Shown: positions 1 through 11,418, numbered from the stretch's first letter. The stretch is DNA of 64,000 bases from Fusarium oxysporum f. sp. lycopersici 4287 (GCF_000149955.1 NC_030988.1:2008109-2072108); one strand, 5' to 3'. Program-made: numbers and translations. Notes: generated by a model from the letters alone, not told the origin.

Positions 1-412
1 GATAAATATGAAGATGTGGCTATATATTCGCGAATAGTTTACACTTGTGAACACGGTCGCAAACTCTGCTATTATCCTAGCTGATATCGATGGCTTTAAT
101 GAGACTGGCTCAGGCCATCAAAGTGCTAACGATCCTGGTCTACATAATTAGATGCGATCTAACCCGAATCAGTGGTGTGTTGTCGGATCAATGCCGATTT
201 ATCAATGCCGGGAGAAATGTAAATAGGCTGAGATTTCGTGAGTTCCCTTTATAAGCTACACAAATTGTCTCCATAACATAATAACAGCTATGGCGCAAAA
301 TTCTGATTATTTAGACACTATCGCTCTCTGTCCCTTAGTGGGACCTAAAATGCTTTGAAACTTGGTGCAAGCGGCTACCTAAAGTTAAATCGCTCGTGCG
401 AATAAAAGCGTG
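1..412. other. Non-coding flank
   Basis: AT-leaning sequence with no open frame resembling a protein on either strand. It is the 3' flank of the minus-strand CBM21 gene; no terminator, RNA gene or repeat was recognised. Confidence 0.5.
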
Positions 413-1222
413 TTAATATTTTAGCCTTTTCTTTTTTTCCACCCTGTCTTTGGAACCCTGGTTGACTGCACACGCAAAAGCTGGTGATAGCTGCCTTTTA
501 TTACCCCGACAGAGATATCTCTTTATAACATCAACTTGAAAGTTGGTACCGGAATTATTATCCCAATATTCTTGTCCGTTAACATCATAGCGTATACAAA
601 GGAATAAAGGCTGTGCCGCAAAGTCAACGGTATTAGCCAGCATTATAGAGAAAACAAATCGATCATATCCGGGTATTTCGCCAATATTATTAGTCTCATG
701 ATCGTATTTAGCTGTAGTTTCCCAAATAGTTTTCCAGAAATCGAATGTAAAACGGCAGACGACTGACTTTTCGAAAGCCAAGTTGGCCACTATAACAGAG
801 CCTAGTATAGCCATTTGATCATTGCAAAGAGATACCCTCTCAAGCCTGACGGGCATGGTTTCACGAGCGGTAGTATCATGAGGGAAGTTAGGGGTAAATA
901 ACTCCCATTCATAAAACGATGTACTTTTTTTGAGGCTCTTATATGGAGGTGGGAACAAATCGGTTTTGTCACAATCTGTGATAGGTGATGTATCTTTCCT
1001 CACGTCGAAGGGACGGTCCAACTCATGAAAATAGAGAATATTCTCCAGGGCTGAGTCGAAGCGAACCGATTTGTACAGCGGGAGTGTGCCTGAAGACCGA
1101 TGATGACGGCGTGAACGCAGAGCTGGTCGGATCTGTTCATTCCACTTTCTGTAGACGTTGTCGGCATACGTCCCGAGCACCTTAGTAGAAATCAAATACT
1201 CCGGACTCCGGCTCGCTCGCAT
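413..1222 (-). CDS. PP1 regulatory (glycogen-targeting) subunit, CBM21 domain
   Basis: This encodes a 269-aa protein of the Gac1/PPP1R3 type, which tethers protein phosphatase 1 to glycogen and so controls glycogen synthase. A KSVRF sequence matches the RVxF motif that docks PP1. It is followed by a carbohydrate-binding module 21 with the family blocks VANLAFEKSVVCRFTFD near residues 145-161, a GYDRFVF segment, and WDNNSGTNFQVD near residues 220-231. The ATG at 1222 is the first in frame. The protein is short: ascomycete Gac1 proteins normally carry several hundred more N-terminal residues, so this is either a reduced paralogue or lacks upstream exons. A separate minus-strand ORF overlaps its 5' end in another frame. 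Domain recognition is strong; gene completeness is uncertain. Confidence 0.8.
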   Translation of the reverse strand: MRASRSPEYLISTKVLGTYADNVYRKWNEQIRPALRSRRHHRSSGTLPLYKSVRFDSALENILYFHELDRPFDVRKDTSPITDCDKTDLFPPPYKSLKKSTSFYEWELFTPNFPHDTTARETMPVRLERVSLCNDQMAILGSVIVANLAFEKSVVCRFTFDFWKTIWETTAKYDHETNNIGEIPGYDRFVFSIMLANTVDFAAQPLFLCIRYDVNGQEYWDNNSGTNFQVDVIKRYLCRGNKRQLSPAFACAVNQGSKDRVEKKKRLKY

Positions 1223-1628
1223 CTAACTTAAAGCATCTTGATATGCTGACTATTTTGACATGTATTGAAAAGTACAAGATGAAGAAGATGATAAAAATCC
1301 AAGAACAGAAAAGGGTCTTTTCTGGGGATTCCGTGTTACTGAGAAGGCCTTTGCTGAAGCTAGAACGGATATTTTGACATCCGTCATCCAGATTCTGGTC
1401 GTGATTGTGATTCAGTGGCGATTTCTTGAATCGCAAGATATGATTGGTGAGGTCTATGATATCTTGTAGAGTTCTTGCATACTTCTCACAAATCTTTGGA
1501 ATATGTCTGTTATTGTTGCCAGGCAAAGTCAAATCACGACGAGAGAGAGTCGATATTCCGTCCACGTCCCAATCCTGAGTTAGAGTGGGGGATTGCAGGC
1601 GGGGGATCGACGAGATAGTGGCCGCCAT
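1182..1628 (-). CDS. Hypothetical 148-aa protein with one membrane segment
   Basis: This open frame runs from an ATG at 1628 and overlaps the start of the CBM21 gene in a different frame. It holds a polar N-terminal half and one strongly hydrophobic stretch (FCSWIFIIFFILYFSI) that could be a membrane helix. I do not recognise a family. It may be a small gene of its own, an upstream exon region of the phosphatase-targeting gene, or chance. No splice junction joining it in frame to the neighbour was convincing. Confidence 0.25.
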   Translation of the reverse strand: MAATISSIPRLQSPTLTQDWDVDGISTLSRRDLTLPGNNNRHIPKICEKYARTLQDIIDLTNHILRFKKSPLNHNHDQNLDDGCQNIRSSFSKGLLSNTESPEKTLFCSWIFIIFFILYFSIHVKIVSISRCFKLDASEPESGVFDFY

Positions 1629-1810
1629 GGCTGGGTCCTCAGCTGGACCCCGCGGAGTCAAAAGGAACCACTGATCTATTACTGACGGCTGAAATTATCG
1701 CGTATGACTTTTGGTGGCCCTGCGCTGCGTGTCTATGTAGGCCGAGATAACCAGAGACTCAAGAAGCTGGGATTCGATATGACTGACATGCAAAGGCACC
1801 TCCGAAACAG

Positions 1811-1925
1811 CAGGGCTGCCGTCAGATCAATCAAATCAGATTAGGACCCAAATCTGATCTGAACTGATAAATCACCATTCGAATCTGATTTGATTTGATT
1901 GATTGATTGATATCTGATATGTCGT
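1811..1925. repeat. hAT element 1 left terminus with subterminal repeats
   Basis: A CAGGGCTGCCGTCAGATC terminus is followed by alternating inverted tracts of AATCAAATCAGATT and AATCTGATTTGATT type that can fold back. It lies just beyond the stop codon of the hAT transposase remnant at 1972, so it is the 3' end of that element. A related end recurs at 41691. No clear 8-bp target duplication was found. Confidence 0.6.
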
Positions 1926-1971
1926 AGCTCACGTGAAGCTTCCCTCGGCCTCATGACCCTACCGTCGGATT

Positions 1972-4611
1972 CTAATCGGCCTTGTTACTCGAGCATAGAC
2001 CTCCGAGAGTAATACATCCTCCCCTGACCCAGTTCTTCAGTAGCTGGATTGATTCAATGCTCGATCTAAGTAGAGAATGTCGCTGTGAGCTGACTGTAAG
2101 CTTCGCAAGACTGAATGCCCTCTCGCAGTCGGTTGACATGGCCGGAATAGCAAGAACATCCAGTGCAAACCTACTCAAACGTGGGAAAGCATTGCTATGG
2201 TCGATCCACCAACGAATGAGATCATCCACCTTTCTGGTTCGAGCCTGTAATACCGTTCGAGTTCACTGCCTGTTGCCGAGAGCTTAGGTTGCCGGCTTTT
2301 TATCCACTGCTCAAACCTACGTTGCTCAGGTCGGGGCGTCAACGAAGGCGTGATAAAGACACTCTCAGAGACATTATCGTCATTCTTCGAATACCAACGC
2401 TCAAAATAGACTTTGATGCCGTCCTTTGCATCTCGAAGCCATTGTAGCTGTTCTGGGGAAGTCCAATTGGTCTCCAGCCACCGGAGCCCAAGGTCCGGAT
2501 TCAGAACAGAGGCTGCAAACAGAGGCGACCGTCCGAGGAGAGTATAGTACTCGTTTAACTTAATCCAAGCATTGTTTATATTTGCCTTAATGCTAGAGCG
2601 CTCCTGACCCTCCATACTGGCAATATTGCTCACCGAACGAGCATCGTCTTGCAGGTAGTCTTCTCGGGAATGTACAGGAAGCGCATCTTCATGAAACTGA
2701 GCTGGCGGGTGGGCGAGCTGGAAGAGTCGTTTCGCGACGGCGGCGCAATGGTGTAATTTCGTATCCTTGAAGTCGTGATGGTAACCGTGACTGCCGTGAG
2801 GGTCGCTCCCGGATTTGTCCGACGGTCGGTGGCCGCGAAAGTGTTGATGTCACACCCATGGCCGGTCCAGCTTCCTCCCCCTGGGTTGTATACCATTCTT
2901 CCGCAGCCGGATCAGCAGTTTCATCCTCGTAGAGAACCTTTCAGTCTCCAAGATGTTCTAGGACAAACTCCATTCCCGTCATGACTTCCCAGAGCCGACC
3001 GTGACCCCCGCTTGTACCCCATCCCTGTGTTCTCATCGTCATATTGTAGACCGGCTCCAAAACATGACTAACTTCCCTGAGGACCTTCCAGTCATCAGAT
3101 GTCAGAATGTCAGCCGTAGGAACCCTTTTCGAGGCGTCTGCTTCTAGCCCTAACTCCTGAATGAAGCTGTTGAGCTCAGACTGCTTGACTAAGGCACGCT
3201 CAATCATCATGTAAGTCGAGTTCCATCTCGTAGCGTTGTTCTGTATGACTTCAGCCTCGGCGGTTGATTCTTCTGCAAGCTTATATGTGTCTACCTCCTC
3301 CTGCTCCCTTGCATGTGCTTTGAAGCTTCGGTGCGTTGCGGAGAGGCTCGGATGAACTTGACGATATTGTGAAGCTTCCCAACTGGTCCCTTGGCTCGCC
3401 AGTGTTCGAGATCTTCTTCAACCCGCTCTAACATGTCATAGGCCTCAGACTGAAGTTCGAAAGAAGCTGCATCATCGCCGTAGAGGAAGGCTTGGGCAAC
3501 GGGGTTTAGAATATGACCGAAACATCGCATCCTTCGTGCCTCCGTGTCCGCTCGAGTTATCGAGGCATCGAGAGTTGTGTAGAGGTTTCGCAAGCAAACA
3601 TCATTACTGGCCGCATTATCGCAGATCGAAACCCCTAGCTTACAATCGATACCCCAATCACGGACGACGTTTCTTATGGTGTAAGCGATGTTCTCACCGG
3701 CATGAGATCCGATCTGCCTCTTGAAAGCCAGCAGCCGGCTTTGATTATGAGTGTCTCCGATCGATAAAGTGACCAAAGATGGAAATAAAAGCTAACCTGT
3801 TCGGAGAGGTCCAGAGGTCGAAGCTAAGATGTATCTGGGTAACAGCATTATCGAGTTCCTCCTTGACAGCCGCTTTCTTTGAAACAAGTATGTCCTCTAG
3901 ATCTTTCTTAGTTGCAGTTCGACCCCAGGGCACCTGAATATAATGATCAGAGTCCAGCTGACGGAACAGCTCCTGCAGATAGGTACTCTCAAAGATAGTA
4001 AAGGGGAGATTAGAATTAAGGATATAACCAACAGAGAGCTCTCTAATCCGTGCCATCTTCGCTCGAGGAAGAAGGAGGGAAGAAGAAGCTGGCCGTTTCT
4101 TGGATCCATTTCTCTGGAGGTCGAGAACTGAAGGGTCACCAGATGAACCCGCTTCAAAGGTCTCGGTGATCCTGTGAGCTCTAAAAGTCGTTAGTGATAA
4201 CCTGGAAATGGCAAGTACCACGAACTTGAAAAGATGAGCTGATGCCGATGATGTCGACTGGGCATTGAAAAATCGAGGCGCACCCTTATCATCGCACAGC
4301 CGGCAACACCAGATATCTCCACTGGATGTATTGTCTTTCCTCAACTCTGCAAGGAACCAGCTATGGTTTCCGGTCCAGCTTCGCCTGCCCCTACTTTTCC
4401 TCTTATCTAAGAGGCTTGCAATAACAAAACGTCGTTGGCCCCAAATGATCTTGTAAAGGTCATCAACGGACGAATCGGCAGTCGAGGCCAAAGTTAAAGC
4501 GGCATCATACTGCTTAGCGATGGCCTTAGAACGGGATCCGAGACGAGGAAATGCGGGTGGTGGCGGCGATGACGACGGGCTACCAGCAAGGCTGCCTTTT
4601 ATAGCGGTCTC
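1972..4611 (-). pseudogene. Degenerate hAT transposase (copy 1)
   Basis: Homologous blocks appear in order on the minus strand but in alternating frames (about 4611-3745, 3776-3291, 3210-2941, 2633-2175 and 2229-1972). They include a BED-like zinc finger (CRLCDDKGAPRFF), LSFDLWTSPNR, RRMRCFGHILN, MRTQGWG and the hAT C-terminal dimerisation block DVLAIPAMSTDCERAFSLAK. An intron separates the BED exon from the body. Several frameshifts make it non-functional. The upstream end lacks an in-frame ATG and is cut at 4611 by the terminus of hAT copy 2, so copy 2 probably inserted into or recombined with it. Confidence 0.85.
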
Positions 4612-4771
4612 CAGCGCTCATCATATGTCAATCAAATCAACTTCGGGGCCAAAGTTGATTTGATTGACAGCCCTTGAGCTCAAAGTTGATTTGTTTGATT
4701 TGATTGATACCCTTTTCAATTCCGTGAGTGGAGACCCCTACCCGAAGTCATCCCCTCGTGTACACCAACAC
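4612..4771. repeat. hAT element 2 left terminus with 17-bp hairpin
   Basis: The terminus CAGCGCTCATCATATG matches the start of hAT copy 3 (CAGCGCTGCCC at 61472). Inside it, GTCAATCAAATCAACTT at 4627-4643 is repeated exactly inverted at 4652-4668, leaving an 8-nt loop. Further TTGATTTG tracts continue to about 4710. Subterminal inverted motifs of this kind are usual transposase-binding regions in hAT elements. Confidence 0.6.
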
Positions 4772-6793
4772 TCAGCTACCCACCCAACTACCTAACCTTA
4801 CTCCGCCCTGCCTGACCCAGTTCTTGAGGCATTGAACATGTTCCAATGTATCTGCGCCTATCGAGAGCCTCTGAGAAGTCAACGTCAGCTTCGCTAGGCT
4901 GAATTGTCTCTCACAATCGCTCGCCATCGCTGGAATAGCAAAGACATCCAGGGCAAAGCTGCTCAGTGAAGGAAACGAAGCCCTGTGGTCTCTCCACCAT
5001 TGGGTAGCATCCTGCGTATCCTGTGGCTCGAGACGGAGGTACCTTTCGAGCTCGCCGACACTGCCACCCGTCGCAAACGCTTTCTTCGTCTTGCTGTTAA
5101 TCCATTGAGTGTACTGATCATCCTCTTGGCCCATCGTCCTTGGCGCTGCGTCGTACTTCATTGTTTCCTCACATAGTCCCTGATTCGCGTCGTACCAACG
5201 GGTGAAGTAATCCTTGATTCCAGCCTTGGCATCACGAACCCAAGCGAGTTGCTCCTCAGACACCCAAGTCGCCTCTAACCAGCTGATCCCGAACCTCGGG
5301 TGAAGAATGATTGCTGCCGCAAACAAGGGAGATTCTCCGAGCTTGTCATAATACTCGTTCAGCTTCTTCCACCCGTTGTTGATTGATGCCCGGATGTAGG
5401 CTCGATGGTCCGCTGGTAATGTGCTCTTTTGCGACGTCTCGGACGCCGATCGTTTCTCCGCCGTAGAATAATCAGCCCGAGAATGCAACGGTAAGGCAGA
5501 TTCTACGAATCTCGGAGGTTGACTCCGCTGTGGTAGCACGTAAACCTCATCCTCCTCAAAGCGGGCAGGGGGACGGCGAACGCGGCTTGGCCGACCGTTG
5601 GACACTCGGAAATTTGCTGACGCCGTTGCAATCCGCTCCGCAGCATCCACTTGAGTTTCTCCCATTGTTTCCTCCGTAACCTCACTATAGAAGACCTTCC
5701 AGTCCTCAAAATGCTCCAACAGATATTCCATTCCTATCAGCACCTCCCACAGGTGTCCATGGCTGTCACCTTTACCCCAGCCTTGCGTCCGCATCGTCTG
5801 AAGGTATATGGGTTTGAGAATCTCGTTGACTTCGCCAAGAACCCGCCAGTCTTCGCTGGACAATATGTCCTCCGCCGGGATCCGTCTTGCCCCGTCTTCC
5901 TCTTCTTGAGTTGCAAAGATAAATGCTCTGATATCTGTCTGCTTTCGCAAAGCCCTCTCATGCATCATGTAAGTGGAGTTCCACCGCGTTTCGTTGTTCA
6001 TGACAACCTCGAGCTCGGCCGTGGATTCCTCGCAGAGCCGGTATTCCTCGTGATCCTGCTCTCGGGCAACTCGCTTGAACTGTTCGCTCCGCTGCGGCGA
6101 TGAACGGATAAACTTGACAATGTTGCGGAGCTTCCCAATTGGTCCCTTCGTGCGCCAATGATCCAGGTCCTGCTCAACAAGACCGCGCATGCCGTTGATG
6201 TCAGACTCCAGCTCGAATGACTCGGCGTCTTTGCCAAAGAGAAAGGCACGCGCGACGAGATTGAGCGTGTGCCCATAGCATCGCATCCGGCGGGCTTTGA
6301 TATCAACAGGTCTCATCGATGGATCGAGCCGCTGGTACATATAGTACAGGCAAGTATCATTTGCCGTCATGTTATCAGAGATGGCACAGCCAACGCGCCC
6401 CTCAATCTCCCATTCGTGGACGATGTCGATCAGAGAACCGGCGAGGTTCTCGCCACTATGAGCACCAAATTGACGACGCAGAACCAGCAGACGGGATTGC
6501 TGATGACCCAGTTGATCTATAAAGTGCGCAAATACAGCCATGATTGCAAAGTGATTCGGTGACGTCCAGAGGTCGAAGCTGATATGCACCGCTGTCAAAG
6601 CGTTGCGGAGCTCTGCTTTGATGGTATCCCGCTTCGCTTCAAAGAGTCGATGTATCTCTCTAGTGACAGAACTACCACTCCACGCCATCTGGAGTACTAA
6701 ATCACTGTCGAAATGGTGGAAGATCTTCCGAAGAAAGCTGTGCTCGAAGATGGTGAATGGCACATCGCTATATACGAGGTTGGAACATGTCAA
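4772..6793 (-). pseudogene. hAT transposase (copy 2), 5'-truncated
   Basis: A long uninterrupted frame of 673 codons covers the catalytic body of a hAT DDE transposase: SFDLWTSPNHFA, RRMRCYGHTLNLVARAFLF, NNETRWNSTYMM, MRTQGWGKG, and the C-terminal dimerisation domain DVFAIPAMASDCERQFSLAK. Compared with copies 1 and 3 it starts at the segment after the BED zinc finger, so the DNA-binding exon and the 5' terminus are missing. The annotated start is not a genuine initiation site; homology stops near 6793 and unrelated AT-rich sequence follows. No frameshift is visible within the body, so the truncation looks recent relative to copy 1. Confidence 0.85.
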
Positions 6794-7825
6794 GGAGGTC
6801 TCTGTAGCAGAATAGCATCAAGTCAGAAAAGTTTAGACCAGAGGGAATCTTTATTCAACATACACCCAAGCCAATCTCCCATCTGTTCTTGCACGAGTGT
6901 CTTGAGGCAGTATCTAATTGTGTCGTGTTCAATAACAGTAACACCAGGCTTCAGTGTAATTGGTTATTTTGATATGGGTTTATGAACACTGTTGAACGCC
7001 GGATTTCGAGAATAGCCTGGCCTAATGTCTTGTTTTATGCTTTAATGATGGGCAACAGGTGACCGTGCTGCTATCACCTTGGCTTAGCTTCATAATAGCC
7101 CTCAGTGCCCCCCTGTAGGCGACTAGTCTTCTCTTGCCCCCCTCCTCCTCCTACCTAATCCCCGGATTCATCTCTACGTCCATCAATCATACCACCTCAC
7201 CGCCTGCGTTTTCTACCAATACCCTCGTTATGAAGCGACATGACAAGCAGTTACTCCGGCCTTGATTTGCTTCTAGGCCACGAGTTTATCCAATCGACCT
7301 GTCTTTCCTGTCCTACATGCTAAGGGCTGCCGATGTTAATATCTCCCAAAGGATAGTGTTCCACAGTTCTTTTTCCATCCGATGAGCAAATTGTCCGGTG
7401 TCACGAGGACGATCAGTTTGAGGATTTGGTTGTGTTCGACCGTTTCCTTCCTGAGAGCTTGTCACCGGAACCTATGAGGGCTAATATTGCTTTGCTAACT
7501 AACGATCTACTTGTAACTGGGTAGTAGTTATGTTGCATGATTTCGCTTTTATTAGTCGGTTCCATACGTCATCTTACAATCATGAACATGTCCAAGTTCG
7601 AGTTGGCCAATGCCACAGGTCGGGTTAATGTGTCTCTGTGTGTGCCTGTGAACTCAGTCCCCAAGGGGGGCCCATTCTAGGAAGAGGTCTGTCTTACAGT
7701 TCTCTATGTTTTATTTTCTTTGGGTCTATAGTAACTAAAATCCTACTCACTACGAATTACCCAAGCTCTATACGAAAGGTATCGTCTAGTGCAACTTAGC
7801 CCGCGCAAGCCTCCAGATATCTATC
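6794..7825. other. Region without recognisable genes
   Basis: This is the junction with truncated hAT copy 2 on one side and the 3' flank of the FHA-kinase gene on the other. It has pyrimidine-rich stretches near 7125-7200 but no frame longer than a few tens of codons that looks like protein. Nothing else was recognised. Confidence 0.4.
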
Positions 7826-9662
7826 TCAAGACGCTCTATGTCGCTTACTAGAGTTTCCACCATTCTCAGCATCCGTCAGAAGACTCAGAGCCTCTTTAGC
7901 TGTAAGTCTTGATTGGCATTGTGCTGGTGTCACAGCATACGGATGCCGCACCATGCCAAGAACAGCGTTTCTCAAAGCTAGCAAGAAAATCAGCACCGCT
8001 CTTACACAACGTAAATCGCACCAAGCCAGGTCATACCCTCATTATGAAGCTTGTTTAAAGATTCAATGGCTTCTCCATACATGTCTTGAAACTCTTTCTG
8101 CAACTGACTAGCCTCAGAGCCTGTTCTCCAAGGATTCTTCCACTGTCGCCATGGATGGCGCCCCCAAATCATCTCAATGGCGATGACACCGATGCTCCAG
8201 GTATCAGCCAACTCGTTGTATCCCGTCATCTCTCGCTCAGGAGCTAGCCACCCAATGGTTCCACCGGTTCCAGGTCGAGCAGGGTGATGTCTACCTGGAA
8301 AGGGGCTTTCCTCAGCATCGTCGAGATCGAGCAGCACTATAGATTTGCACTCGGCGGTCCAAGTTCGGATACCAATGTTGGCGGGTTTGAGATCTCCGTG
8401 CATCCAGTTATTTCTGTGGAGGAAGTTTGCAGCGCCGAGTATATCTGCCAGAACGGTTGTAATGATAGGTATCCTGGCTGGTAAGCTCGTGCGGTGAAGT
8501 TGTGCTATTAGTGTTGATCTCACCTCTCATGACCTTGTTTGAACAGACCCCTGGTGAGGGCAGTGGAAAGTATTTCCTGAGCAGCTGGTTCTTGAACAAA
8601 CCAAACATCGGCTATCCTATTAGTTGATCTCACATCATCCGTGATAACTTCGATAAGTCGCAGCAAGCGGTTTTCGTTCTTCTTCAGGCTCAATGCAGCA
8701 AGTGTCTCTAGCTTTATTTGAACTTTCCGTACGCGCTCCCTGTCTCTTCCTACTTGCACTCTTTTCAAAGCAACACGTTGACCCTGGACATTCGAGGCGA
8801 TGCTGACCATTCCAGATGCTCCTTTGCCTATAGTACCTGCGCTGATAGTCCATTGTCCGATGGTAATGGGGCTGTTTTCAGATGGTGTTGGTGTCAGTGA
8901 TAGGTTCAATAGAGTGGTATGAATGTTGAGATGCTCTTTCAAGTAACGCTGGACTCTGTTGGGATAGTCGTCAGCGTAAGACGCTCGAGCATACTCGATT
9001 CGGTAGCAGAGGGATCCAAACGCAAGCTGAGCAGATGACTGATTGAAAACTCTCTTGTCGGAGATCTTATCCCCGTTGACCTTGGTCGCAGATTTGCTAG
9101 TTATTGGCTGCACAGATACAAAACTTGTTTCATCGATTTGAAAGATAGCTTGATTGCGTCGAACCTTGTACATCTTGTCGTTACCAGAATGTAAACAAAG
9201 GACGATATCGTTCAAATGGGGGGCATCTCTCAGAGCCCCAACTACCCATCCTCTTGACGGATTTCGCGGGGGGTTATCGAGAAATATGAAGTAGTGGCCT
9301 TTCCAGATTTCGTAACGGTCTCGACTCTCATCTTTTTTGTTTGAGCGGGACGATGATTTTGGATCCCGTGGCGATGAAATTGGTGATGATGATGAAAGGC
9401 TTTCCGATGCTCCTTGAAGCGCGGCTTCAGGATCATTTTGTTGCTTTGAAGAGATCCACATGCACTTTCGTGTGTGTAGTTGCGCAGCTTGGTTATCAGG
9501 ATCGTCGGTTTGTGTGTGCAGCCATTCCGCAACATCATGGAATGCCAGTCGTGCCTCAGCGTTTTCTGGTGTCAGAATGATAGTGGCCCCTTCAGCTGAG
9601 GACCCTGGTAAAGTAGGGTCCTCGACCGTCTCTTGGCTACTTGGAATATCTGAGACATCCAT
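7826..9662 (-). CDS. FHA-like domain serine/threonine protein kinase
   Basis: I model three exons, 9662-8524, 8473-8022 and 7977-7826, giving 580 aa. Intron 1 (50 nt) is GTGAG...CCAG. Intron 2 (44 nt) is GTGCGA...CTAG with a CTGAT branch site. Splicing restores the C-lobe end (AVLGMVRHPYA, LTAKEALSLL), which a naive stop at 8002 would lose. A divergent FHA-like phosphopeptide-binding module spans about residues 136-222. The kinase has a glycine loop GKGASG near 279-284, lysine K300, catalytic HGDLKPAN, and WLAPERE. The magnesium-binding DFG is replaced by DLD (LLDLDDAEE). The N-terminus is Ser-rich and polar. The gene diverges from the basic protein at 9927. It is probably a nuclear signalling kinase; the substrate is unknown. 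Confidence 0.8.
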
Positions 9663-9926
9663 AACTCCGAGATATCTAGTTCGGTTCTACATGAGCTTGA
9701 GGTTGAGATAAAATAAACAGTGATGGTGGGGTAAATGATTTTGGGGGAGTGCAGGGTAGGTACTGTATCTCGGGACAGAAAGATATGACCAATGGCGTGT
9801 TCCATGGTATGAAGCATCTGACAAAGCGTCATCAGCGGGCTATCATTCTTCCGTTACTCGACGCGTCAATTTGGCGTCTGGCTTTCTGTTTTTCGACTCA
9901 ACACCATTAATCGACAATCGCTGCAC
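9663..9926. promoter_or_regulatory. Shared intergenic region between divergent genes
   Basis: The FHA-kinase and the basic hypothetical protein start 264 bp apart in opposite directions, so both promoters must lie here or overlap the transcripts. No canonical TATA box stands out. Co-regulation is inferred from spacing only. Confidence 0.4.
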
Positions 9927-10873
9927 ATGTCCTCAGGACAGAGAAAACGCGGCTGGCGGCAATGCCTAGCTGACAGTTATGAGAAACAGTACGGAGTAAG
10001 TATCTAAGCACGTTGAATGATGGTTTGAACTGTGCTTATCTTATCGCGCAGCCTCTTGATGACCCAGTCCCGACCTTCGGCGCCAAATTGGTGACGTTTC
10101 CATCGACGCCGATTCTCCCCATGTGCTTCACTGGACCTGACCCCGAGTTCCTCGAGCGACTTGATCGGCGTCTCTACGCTATCGAAAATGACCCAGTTCC
10201 CAAATGTCTGCAGGGCCTGCGTTTCGTCGACCCCGAGGACGAGGAATCAGCTGCCGTCCCCATTAGCATGAGCTGCTCCGACAACGACACCGACGAGGAA
10301 CACCGTAGCCCCTTGCAGCGAATGATACGCGAGGTTACTGTTCGCACGTATGCAAAAGCTGGCATAGACATTGTCGCTGTTGAGGCCAAGCGACAGACAA
10401 GAAGGCGAGCGAGGGAGGAAAGGCGCAAAGCCAGAGCTGCCAAATCGATCAATACGAAGTCTCTACCGTCATCTCACGACCATGCTATCGAGCCCCCCAG
10501 CAATACCGATGTGGATGTTGAAACAGACGCGGTCGAGCATCAAACCAAGCACCAGAAGAGAAAGCGTCGAACAGAGGACGAGGAAGCCGAAGACTCAACA
10601 CATGACGCCCAGCCTCGCCGCAAGGTCGCCAAACCCAGCGACACGACCATCGCTCGACCAAAGCGTCAAATCCGCCCATCGTTCAAGCCTCAAACTTCAT
10701 ACAGTCCTCCACAAACCCCTTCACCCACCGAAAGAGAATATACACAAAGACAAGCTGTGCCGTCATCTCCCGAGTCTCCTATCGCACAACAACCAACACC
10801 TGAGGTTGACAACTCTTCACGCTACTTGAGCCAGGACTCGCCAACTGCAGGAGAGGATTTTTCAGCAGGATGA
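9927..10873 (+). CDS. Hypothetical basic, low-complexity protein (296 aa)
   Basis: Exon 1 (9927-9995) begins with ATG. A 56-nt intron (GTAAGT at 9996, GCGCAG ending 10051) joins it in phase to exon 2 (10052-10873). The first half is ordered and contains PLDDPVPTFGAKLVTFP. The middle has a dense basic run (KRQTRRRAREERRKARAAK) that could be a nuclear localisation or nucleic-acid-binding patch. The C-terminal third is rich in Pro, Ser, Thr, Lys and Arg, with phosphorylation-prone SP/TP sites. I recognise no domain. The divergent FHA-kinase neighbour suggests a possible substrate or partner, but that is speculation. Confidence 0.7.
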
Positions 10874-10920
10874 ATATCGTTGGGCGTAAGAGATCTGATT
10901 TAAATACTTGAGGATGATGC

Positions 10921-11418
10921 CGCGACGCACTCCAACTTGTTGCCGCTGGGCTCATTATTGAACCTGAAGCTATTATCGTCAGGCCCGTCAGCAAGACCAC
11001 CAACATCAACGGGACAAGCGACACAGCTACATATAAAGCTTCGCCACCACCTGATCGCTTCTCTCGAGCCTGCGCATTCGAGCCGTTGCGTGAAGCACCG
11101 AGTCTTTTCGTCTCTTGGCTACTCGAGCAGTTGGCCATTTGGAGACCATGCCCGAAACATCACACGGGCCAGTAGGGACAATTACCGCGTCCTGATGAAG
11201 GCGCGGACATTCTCGGCTGTTCTTTCCAGTACTGGCGACGTGATACTGTTGCTAGGCAGATAAAGCCCGCTGTTGAGAATGCCCTTAATGTCAGGAAAGT
11301 TCGTCACAAGGATGACGTTGAATTAGTTGCAAAGGGCTTAGCATGGGCCTATAGTAAATACAAAATAATAATATTTAATGCATCCCAGCTGGACCTGTCC
11401 TTTTGCTCCCTATTCTAA
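10921..11418 (+). pseudogene. Unidentified decayed coding segment
   Basis: One frame reads through protein-like sequence (for example LQLVAAGLIIEPEAIIVRP and VSWLLEQLAIWRPCPK) to a TAG at 11173-11175. It then continues in the same frame (FQYWRRDTVARQIKPAVE, ELVAKGLAWAYSKYK). A TGA closes the frame just upstream of 10921. The TAG is consistent with a CAG-to-TAG change. It may be the remains of a separate gene or a lost exon of the upstream protein; no family was recognised. Confidence 0.3.

Noticed and set aside
6795..6802. GAGGTCTC as a target duplication partner of GCGGTCTC at 4604-4611 for hAT copy 2
   Set aside because: One mismatch, and no hAT terminus lies next to the right copy, so it is probably chance.
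10937..11263. Plus-strand 108-codon ORF
   Set aside because: Its composition is less protein-like than the overlapping frame at 10921-11418, and it has no family signal.
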